Assembly (NCBI GenBank): GCA_013433145.1
Contig: CM024178.1
Coordinates: 4,945,260 to 5,009,259 of the forward strand
Direction of reading: 5' to 3'
Source of the DNA: Ascaris suum
Taxonomy: Eukaryota > Nematoda > Chromadorea > Rhabditida > Ascarididae
Length of the DNA stretch: 64,000 nucleotides
The translations under genes were made by a program, and so were the position numbers. The notes below the pieces were generated by a model, which saw only the letters and a list, made by a program, of their open reading frames with translations, searched no databases and was not told the DNA's origin. Below are positions 38,535 to 64,000 of this stretch, piece after piece (the stretch's first letter is position 1; every line of letters begins with the position of its first letter).

Positions 38535-39383
38535 GATGCACGACGAACGCTGATTGCGGTGTTTTTGAGATATGCCAGAACGGCCAGTGCGTAACGAACA
38601 GCGCTGGTAAGCAAGAATGCATTATAAGCACGGAGCTGTTTGATACCGTGATGTTAATTTGTTGCAAATTTCAGGTTGCCCGGTTCCCTGTGCCGCGAAT
38701 CAAGTCTGTATACCGCCCAATTGCGTCACTCTGCCCACCGCTGTAGCCACCACAACCGTCTCATGTAATGCTTTTAACAGATTCACGATTAAACCCATTT
38801 TGAGCAGCCTTCTTTCTTCATTTACGACCCGGTCACCTACGACAGCAACCTTTCCAGCAGCAACTGGTTCTTGCCCAACTGGATGGATCGGCTTCAACGG
38901 TTACTGTTACCTCGCTATTTCCGGACAGTACACGTTCAACCGAGCCAGCGACTGGTGCGCGTCACTGAGTTCAGCGGTTGTCTGGTTCAGTTCAAGCAAC
39001 GTAACACTTTTCAGCAACGAACTCAACTTTGTAAACAGTAAGTGATTTGCTTTCACCCACACGGATTTCTATTTGGATGCATTGAAGGGAAAGTTCAACG
39101 CAGCAGGGTGTTATTACTCACTTGTTTTGCAGGCCTGGCACTCGCTAGTTCAGCAAGCCCTTACTGGATCGGATTGAATAAGATGTTCGGGCAGTGGGTT
39201 TGGTCGAATGGGATGATTGCGATGTTCTCGAACTGGAGACCTGGTCAGCCTGATGGATGCTGCGCTGCCAACGTTACTTGTGTGCTCGTCAACTACGCCG
39301 ACAACAGTGGTCAGTGGGATGATGCCGGATGCGGGAGCATCTGGAAGAACCCTCAAGGTTTCGTCTGCAAGAAGCCTATGTAA
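38535..39383 (+). CDS. C-type lectin body copy 4, exons 2-4, intact but no signal exon
   Basis: Exons 38535-38606, 38675-39037 and 39133-39383 are open throughout and have Arg where copy 3 has its stop. AATAAA is at 39453-39458. Against copies 1 and 2 it has QNGQC for QGGQC, LFSNEL for LFRNEL, RPGQPDG for RPSQPDG and ANVTC for ANATC; copy 3 shares all four. QPD and the lectin cysteines are retained. Like copy 1 it has no promoter or first exon on its 5' side, because the spacer's promoter faces away. As assembled it should not give a secreted product unless the spacer is inverted or transcription starts elsewhere. Confidence 0.75.
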
Positions 39384-41041
39384 CTGCATTTCCCCGAACT
39401 CAGCCACGCAACTCATTTAAAATATGCTGTTGCTTGACGGTTAACGTCAAATAATAAAGTCATCAGACGAGTATCCTGAACTTCTTTCACGTTAAAATCG
39501 GCATGCGTCATTTAAAGCTGTTGAATGAAGCATTATAGAGCATTAGCTGATAACATAGAAACTTTCGAGCGAAAAATAGGCGTAGCGATCCTATAAAATA
39601 TTATTGCAAAAACATTCGCAGGAGCTGTTCAAATGTTTAGTTGCAACAAATTTCGTTGAGATTTCTCCCTTTCGTTCGATGTTGATGACTTTTGATGTCA
39701 TCTTTAATCCTCCTTTCATAAATCTTCAATAACGTTGATCTTCTTATCAAAATCATCTCTGGTTTCCATCAGAAATTCGATGTAATATTCCACTCGCTTA
39801 TTTTTTGGAGGAGAGTTTTGTTAGTAAAGTCTTTTATCAAAAGTTTTGATATTTGTATATTTGTCCAATAAAATCCCCAGCAAAAGACCTCCTTATTAGA
39901 CCGTTTTCCTCAATAGGTTTGTTATAAGAAATTCCGAAAGCTGAAACCACTTAATTTCACTAACTGAACAAACTTATTTATGGCTTCTCAGCATTGCTAC
40001 TCCGAACCATTCAGAGCAATCCATAGGTGCATCAACCAAAAAAAAAAAATCATTGACTCGAAATGAGCATACCACGCATTTGCAGTTGCATTTATAGGAC
40101 AACCTACTCAAGCACTTTTATTAACTTTTAATTAAAAATGAATATCAGTTCTAATGCAATTCATATTTTAACGAGTCCGATAGTTGTTCATTAAATATTC
40201 TAATTTCTGCCTGATTTAAACCGATTGGAATGTAGAAACCGACCGCTAGCGAGATGTATGCAGTACTTAATTGTTACCATCAATAAGTTTTGTGGGATCA
40301 ACTTTAATGTTGCTACAAGAAATTAATATATGCTTGCGTTGTGCCCTCAAGCCTGCTAGCTCTAGCTACAGTGGTTGACGATTTGAGGCTATTCAACAGG
40401 GACACAAGCAAGCACAGGACAAAGGCGATGATTTCATGACGCACAGATGGAATGCAGTTTTGTTACGGTCTTTTTTCCTCTTTCTTTTGTGAGTGACCGA
40501 TGTTTGTAAATGATCCTCAGTGACCGACTTACGTCGTTTTCATTATCTCGAAGACGTCTAATGTTCGGCAGTCTTATGTCGTCTTCTTATGGATGCTTAC
40601 AAAGATTTACAACACATTGCTGGTTGTTTTCCTTGAATTTAATTGGAGTGCATCTGCGAATTTTCGAATAACGATGTGGCAAGTGCGGAATAAAACCATC
40701 GAGGATGCAGAGCTGAGAAAAACATTCTCAAATTTCAACAATTTCGTTGCTAATTGCTGCAAATGCGGCGATTATCACCTAAGTGCACCACTAACGTCTC
40801 ATTATGCAATGATGACCTTCGTGTTGATGCGCTACATTCTCGAGTGCTGACGAGTATTACAGTAATAACAAAAACCTTATATAGATTTCCTCTCAAACAA
40901 ACATTCCTTCCCGGCAGAAGACATAGAATCGGAAAGATGTGCCAGAGATGAGATTCGCTTTTACAAATCTGCTTGTCTCACTCAGCACTTTCAGATTGAA
41001 AGCATAAATTAATGCATTCACCAATTAACAGACTTTGTCGT

Positions 41042-41353
41042 TCAACTGCTCTTTGTTTCAAAGTAGTGAAGTAATATTTGACGTTTAGTCTCGTCGTCTA
41101 TAGTATGTAATAAAGTCTTAGCATATTTCCATGCACTATGAAAGTAGTCAACATCATCTGATAGCGGGACGTCAGAGAGAACAGTCTCAAACCTTGTGCT
41201 CCGAGTCGGCGGCGACATCAGGCATATAGTAATCGAGATAAGGTATGATTGAAAGGCGTTACGCGTTGATAGAATCGCTGTGAAAAGGTGCTTTTGAGTG
41301 CACTGGTTCCGCTCTTTTTCCTCACTTTTTTGCAGCAAATCTATAAGTGCCAT
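41042..41353 (-). CDS. Mirror copy of the possible 103-codon exon
   Basis: Reverse-complement partner of 34002-34313 in the right arm, with identical translation. It carries the same caveats: no joined exons, and identity explained by the arm as a whole. Confidence 0.25.
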   Translation of the reverse strand: MALIDLLQKSEEKERNQCTQKHLFTAILSTRNAFQSYLISITICLMSPPTRSTRFETVLSDVPLSDDVDYFHSAWKYAKTLLHTIDDETKRQILLHYFETKSS

Positions 41354-41452
41354 TATAGCACCTGCCTCCTCCCCAGCAGAGGTCGCCGCAATCCATGCTA
41401 GAATCAGTGATCACTACAAACCTCTAACGGACTCAAGAGTGAGCTCATTTTG

Positions 41453-41585
<133 letters not shown>

Positions 41586-44500
41586 GATTTTCTTCGCATA
41601 TGTTCAGTCGGATGGTCGGCAACCAATTTATTGATTCAATGACATATGTTTTATGTAGCAGTATTTAGATCGCACGGTACATAAAGAGCAGCCAAATATA
41701 GATCATGCATTAAATTCGTTTGTATGCTTCGTCGCATAGTCCATTGAGTTGCGAACTCAGCCGCTGAACGTTACAACATATGTCGCTAATAGTCGTTTAT
41801 GTTGGTCGTCTAAGGGGCGAGGAGAACAGAGAGGAAGGATTGATGCCCTTTTCCTCTACGAGCCTCTCACGTGGGGTTTCTTTCAGTGTACTCCCTCTAT
41901 TTGTCAACAATTCCTTTCGATGAATTCTTCACCCCTTTTTTCGAAAACTGCTAATTCAAATCTTGGAAATGGCTAATCCCATTAAAGGTTCAAAGAGCGA
42001 CTTGACTTTACGACTCACCGAGTTGATAATAAAAACATTTTCGAGCTAACATAAGCTCATTCGGCTAACCGGTGGTTCGTCATAGAAAAGCGATTTGGCG
42101 GTATGATGAAAGGGTGACACTCGAGAGGGTGCAATGATGTTCTCGTTGATCGTTAAATCGATGTTCTCGCGTCACTCGTCGATTTGCTTTCGAATCGCCG
42201 GCTATGCTGCTCCTTTCAGCTGCCGTTCGTCGACCGTGGCGGAAGAGACCATTCGTCCCGTATGTTCTTGTTGGTTCAAGAGGGCTCTCCAAGGTCAACG
42301 GGATTACGGGATTGACTCACATGTGTTAACAAAAATACGAATAGCGACTCGAAGTATTACAATAATCCGACGTTGAACATAGGGCGTACAACCTTTTCAG
42401 CGATGCATCACGCTGTAAAATCGGATGAGGATCACTCATGCATAGAAAATGTTGATAAGAAACGAAACCACTTCAACCAGCCGTTCAGTGAAGTTGCTTT
42501 GTGTTAGTAACCCAATTGCCTCGAAGCATATTTCAGGGTGTCAACAAATTATTTGAGCAATTATCACTTGAAGAAAAAGCAACACGACGTTTTACAGTAG
42601 GCCGTTTCGATCGCTTAAAAGACCTAATTTTGTCTCATTTCTTTTAGGCACTTTTATAAATTCGATTTGATTATGTGCGGTGCAAGTTTCTCACCCCCGT
42701 GCATATTTATCTGTGATTGTTTGTCTGTTTGGGGCTTCAACTCGGGTGGCAGTGAAAGGAAATGCTAATAGTGATGGAAACGCCACGCGCTGAGAAAGCA
42801 CACCAGAATTTGATGCTGTCCTGTCATCGCAGAAAGAACAAGATCGAAAAGCAGCTCAAAGAAGGAATATTGACTTCAATTTTGCCATACGGTCAAGCAA
42901 TCGCCTCTTCGGTAGCAATAACGGTTGTGAGCAAAGCGATGATGCATTGTTATTTTTGTTGAATAATAAAATCTAAGGCGCTCCACACTCCAAACACCAT
43001 CAAGAATTTCTGTATGAAACGCTTCTGTGGAACAACCATTTGCGATCAATCGTAGTTGCGAATGTCAAACCACAACATGACCACAAACTTTATGCATTCT
43101 TCACTTTCCTGTATTTTTATCGTTTGTTAAATAAGTCGCATCTTATTTTTTTTTCAAGATTTATTCACTTGTCTGAAATTCCCTAACAAATAGCCTTGCA
43201 AATTGGGCGGAATCAATCTAACGAAGAAAGGGGCATAAGGTAAGATGATTTGCGATGTTGTAGCGATAGCAAAGATGTGAACTCGTTTTGTGAGGCGTCG
43301 TTGAGCAGCGAATGGCGCATTCAGCAGCTGATCCTTGCGGCTGATACGTTTCTGTAGCGAACGTTTTTATAGGATTTCATCTCGGCGGCTTACCATTAAT
43401 GAATGAGTGTATAATACTGCCGCGTGCCGCTAAGATTCAATCCAACCGTCCTAAGTGACACACACTTTCGACAAGGACGTATATGCTCAACTCCACCTCG
43501 TGACAGCCTCACTGAGCAAAACCATTGTCATTGAAGATACAACGAGACTTGACTAAATATGGACCACTCACTTTTTATCATCGTTTTCTTCCTTATCAGT
43601 GGAAATTTCATATGAGATAAATGGCGTCATGAATTTTGTTACCGATTACGGCCATTTGGCAGTTAAGATTGTTGAAGTGGGTAACGTTAATTATCACCGT
43701 CATTATCAATTTCGGCAAGCAAGATTTCTCTTTCTTTTTGAAAAGTTAAGTTACGGTGAGAGTAGAAGTCCAGTAGAGCGCTACTTCAGAGTTCAGTCCA
43801 AAGGAAAAATGAAGCAGATACAGAGATGAAGGAACCGAAAAACATTCGCATAAGTTTACGAGAGAAGAAGGTTGCCACGCTCACATCATCACGAATTCAA
43901 TTATGCCTTGCTGACAGCTTTTTGTCGCAATTTGCCCGCACGTCACTTGCATCACCGTTCGCACTAATTTAATTAACACTTTGATTATTATCAACTTATC
44001 ACTCTCCATTAAATCTGCTGGCTACCGAGTCATCGGTTGGGCTTTGTTCCATATGGCTCAGCCATTTCGATATCTCTGTGAATTTGACCAAGGAGCATCT
44101 CTATCGTGAATATTAACTGGGAATTTCGACATGAAACCGCAAATTGCAGGAAGTGCAGTTCAAAATTACCGTAAAGGCAACCTCTCTTAATCAGCACATT
44201 CATCTAGCAGTGGTACCAAGAAAATTTTCACCTGACCCATTTCCATGGGTCATTTCGTCCATACTCTGGATTGTCCATCGATCCTTCTGGCTGATGATCA
44301 CAAATGGAACAGTGGATTCAACAGTCAGCTGGTGAGAGTTTGCGTTTTGTTCAGTGCCAATGCACGTCCATATCAATTTTCCATTCTATAAATTTCATGG
44401 AGGGAGTTAGACGTTGAGAAAAATATTTCTAAGAGCATATCATTAGGCAAAAGCGCCCATTATGAATGGCTTCTCATTTAAGCTCTTTTAAACTGATAAC

Positions 44501-47500
44501 CAAAACACTGTCGTTCTTGAGTTATTCATGACTCTTCAGTTGAATTACGTGAATGCTCTTCAGTTCTCTTTCGTGCAATACTCTTTGGGATTATATGCGA
44601 ATCAGACAACAGCCTAATACTCGCATTTGATCAGTGCTATTCATCATTCTATCTATCTATCGTTCGGTCGCTAATTTACCGACCTCACAACGAAGAGAAT
44701 GAGTTCTTCGAGTGCAATATTAGGATATGCCACTTGCACTTGTAATCATTCACTCATCACATATTCGCACATAAAGTTTTCTCGCATGTTTTCAAGCATC
44801 TTGTTATTTAAAAATGACTTGCAAATGTACAGAGGTGCAGAGTATATTTGACCAGCTTTAAAACGTACCTTTTCTATCGAGAGAAACAGGCAAAAACACA
44901 TCACTTTTTGGTAAACAGCAGCCTGATAATATCATATGATAAACAGAGAGTCCTAAATTATATTGGTGTTCCCGTGCACAGCTCAGCCGATCATGAATCA
45001 AAAACGAGAAACGGTGGCCAAAATGGGCAAAGTGGAGAAATCGAAGCGGGCATAGTTTAGAGATTGATGCAAGCAGCGAATTCTAACTGCAACAACTCGC
45101 ACACAAATGGCGTGCGATTGCAGAAGACACGAACAGCCGTTAGCAAAATCTAGAAACTTTTTTTGGTATTTGAAGTGTCTTTGTTCGCATAAAATGGATT
45201 GCTCTCGGTTCGAGGAAAGAAGTGAAGGCAAATGCAAAGGCTTTCCGATGATGGGTACGGTTTAGGTGATCCACTGACAATGTTGTTCAGTGCTGTTGGG
45301 TGTCGACACTCTACACATTCTAAGTTGGATATCGAGTCAAGTAAATATGAAGTGATATTGACTTAAATGTCGTCATGTGAACAAACGTTTCATCAAAAGG
45401 GCTTCATTTTTTGTTCGCTTCGTTATTCCTGTCCAGAAAAAGATTCAATGAGCGAAAAGTTTGCACATGCAGTGATAGGTGGCCACACTGTTTTGGTAAT
45501 AGATCATAACGAAGTGTGATTGGTGTATCAAATTCGGCCTTGTCCCTTACGATATGCGTATCTTTAAATCATTTTCTGCACCTACCTGTTATCACGACCT
45601 TCACGTTGCCATCTCTCAGCGATACTTTCAAATTTATTCACCTCGTTATCAGCACACAAACACCTCAATATGCCACATCGAATTTTTGTGTATTCACATT
45701 GTTGGTTTATGAGTGAATTAGCTCTCCTCCACCTATACCTCACGATGATTGTAGGTGCTAAATACCTGACTTCAAGATCAGTGTGGTTGTGCTTCCACAT
45801 TTACCAGCCCCGAAAACTCGCTAACCCCAGCAGCAATCCAAGTGCTGTAACGTCTCGACTTTCATGCTGAACAGACAGTCGCTTTATGCTACTAAAGACG
45901 ACAACATGTGTGATGCCTCATCGTTGCATAATGAGACGCTTTGCAATGGGTTCATCCGCAGTAATCCGTCTCGCAGGTGCCACCAGCACATTAGCGAACA
46001 TCAGCGCGTTATGCATCACTGCTTTTAACATAACAAATCGTTCTCATTGCTTATCGCGATTTCCTCTATAACAGAGTGTTTCATAAAGAGACAAATTGTC
46101 TACGCTCTTCCCTAATGGCCATATGAGTCGATAATGCTAGCAGCTTGAAGCAATCGATCAAGTTCAATACGGACTTGTTACTCTTTAAGAGAGAATTGCT
46201 CCATTATCAACCAAATCAGAGAGGTAAAAGACATCATAATCGTCTTTTTGCCACGAGATCACCACTTCTAATCATATTGTGCAGCTCTTGCAATTGTTTA
46301 AAAAAGTTGGGTGATTAGTGGAAGAACGGCTTAATAGACCAAAGATCGGTTGCGGGATTATTTCTTTCCTGGATTCGGGTGTCGTTCGTCCCTCGGGCAG
46401 ATTCATTCTTGCTAATTTTTCTTCGAATTGCTCCCGAGCCCGCTTCATCAGGTGTAGAAAAAGCATTCAATTAGAGATTTGCATACGATCGAGGGTGGAA
46501 AATGAACATCGGCCTATCTTTGGAATCATGCATGCTTTTTCTGAGACGGGTTACGAGTCACGGTTAACTGCAGCCTTCCTGGAAATCCATGCAAGTGCAT
46601 CTCCATGGATAACAATGTTCATGGCAGATGTCATTAATGAGCGAAAAAATAAAACTTTATTTTGAATATACCTGGCTTGGCCGTACGGATCAATGCTGGT
46701 TGCCATCGGCTCTTACAGGCTACGGCGATTCATGCTGAACAATTTAAATCCCTGGCTAGGAGTCCACAGAAATTCCCCTCCCCCCCCCCCCCCCCTCCGG
46801 GAAGGATTGATTTTTATGTTGGCTGTTGTGACAGAGCACTAGTAATGAAACGCGAGCGATTAACTGTCACTTCCAACCTACATAACCGAGACAGATCGTT
46901 TGCATTGGAAATGGTGCTGCAAAAGTGGACGCGAATCGCGCTAGGACCACCAAATCGAAAGTATGAGGCAATTAGGTGCACAACAAATGACAAACAACGA
47001 TGAATGGGCGTTTAATTGCTTGAGTGTGCACATTGCACAGTAAGAATTGGATGAATTGCGTAATATGAGCAGCAAACAATGAGTGGAGGTGCGTCGCTTC
47101 AGATAAGATCTGTAAAAAGAGACCGCGATGAATTTCGAGGGTTAGATGCTTGCACTGTCTTATCGCGTTCGTTCACCGACTTCCTCGAGGATCGCACCTC
47201 CGGAAGCACAAAAAATAAGGTTCATTTTTTGACAAATATTGTAGCACCATTGCAGCACTACTCAGTTTAGGTGATTCGAATTTCACTCTCTCTCGTCTGG
47301 AAAATAGACAGCTTACCGCAAAAAGCACAAGCATATTTAATCATCCGAAGACTTCTCATCAAGCTGCATATATTTTTGAGGAATATTGCCATATTGCCAT
47401 CTCCATAACTTTATTTCTGTTGCTGTTGTCATATATGCCTAAATATGCCTTATCAGGTTGCAGCATCTGTCCTCTCCATCAGAATTGCTGAAACTTGGTG

Positions 47501-48258
47501 TTCCTGGTGTGTGCGTTGAGTGTGTCTGTTTTGAAGTGCGCAGTGAGTTGGTGTTCACCTGCTTAAATCATTTTTACCTCTGTTGTAAATATTTCGTATT
47601 TTTCTACAGGTGCTCAGCAATCGCTGATTTAATCGGTCAAATCAAGCAGAGGCAAATTTCTACAACCACTGTTGCATCTATCCAGTTGCCGTTCACTGGT
47701 TTATCCGTCTGTTCAGTTTTGATTCATTCCTTTTAGTATAAGTATATAGCAATAATTTTTAATTTGAATTAAATTGAATGTATTCATACATATATTTTAT
47801 TTTCTTCAAATGCAATTCGTGTCGCCATAAACGACTCGATGTCTTCACGCATTCAGCACTCTCTTCGATAAGAAATGTCGCATTCCCTCAGCAACTGGCC
47901 ATTACATGAATGCATTAATGAATTGTTGATGGGACGTCCGCTTGATTGTTTCGGAGCCAAAAAAACGAACACCCGCTGCTATTTGCCAGAGTGCAGCCAT
48001 TTCTCTCTTTTTCTCGACATGCCACTCCTCACGACCCAGAAGCTATCTACTTTCCGGCGGCATCCACCATCCAAAACAACGGGACAATACGTTTGGTCGC
48101 TGGTCAGTTCATGTGCATCGAGTGTTGAGTGCATAATGTCCTTTCACTGGCTCATCCCCTAGAGAGAGACATCCTCTTATGGCGTTCGTAAATTTGCTGA
48201 GCGGTTTTCGTTCCTCTCGTGCCGCCTTATCAGAAGCTCCTCTTGCCTCTTGACACGA

Positions 48259-64000
<15,742 letters not shown>

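Overview
This is eukaryotic DNA, most likely from a nematode. Genes are split by short introns (about 68-290 nt) with GT donors and T-rich ...CAG/TAG acceptors. The window is moderately AT-rich and holds five long pure (AT)n arrays. Its best-recognised genes are small secreted proteins with two 4-Cys EB-like modules followed by one C-type lectin domain, a typical nematode layout. The species cannot be fixed from the sequence.

Left part (1-22 kb): minus-strand genes with many small exons. One set at about 0.9-2.5 kb is unidentified. A 17-exon model at 7.9-18.0 kb keeps reading phase throughout and would encode about 741 residues, very acidic in its C-terminal half. Six or seven of its exons look like tandem duplicates of one ancestral exon of about 46 codons. 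A further minus-strand gene at 19.7-21.1 kb has a weak Tudor-like signature.

Middle part (22.3-48.3 kb): two palindromes lie side by side. Palindrome 1 (about 22.32-26.92 kb) has arms of about 1.5 kb; palindrome 2 (about 27.10-48.26 kb) has arms of about 9.9 kb. Both are centred on the same 3.6 kb core: a lectin body (exons 2-4) on each arm, pointing outward, and between them a unique spacer of about 1.45 kb. Each spacer holds only one TATA-like promoter and one signal-peptide exon. The arm/spacer edge falls inside intron 1. In palindrome 1 the promoter and exon face the right-hand body; in palindrome 2 they face the left-hand body, so the spacer is reversed between the two. In palindrome 2 the body joined to the promoter has a nonsense codon, while the opposite body is open but has no first exon. 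Within a palindrome the two bodies share sequence variants that distinguish them from the other palindrome, as expected from arm-to-arm gene conversion. The most interesting reading is an invertible promoter/signal-exon cassette that could be joined to either of two lectin bodies. The ordinary alternative is a fold-back duplication that captured one complete and one 5'-truncated gene and was later copied in inverted orientation.

Right part (48.3-64 kb): I see no convincing gene. It is AT-rich, with two long (AT)n arrays, a short (GTCT)n run and little else. All gene models come from reading splice sites and frames by eye; no search or alignment was run.
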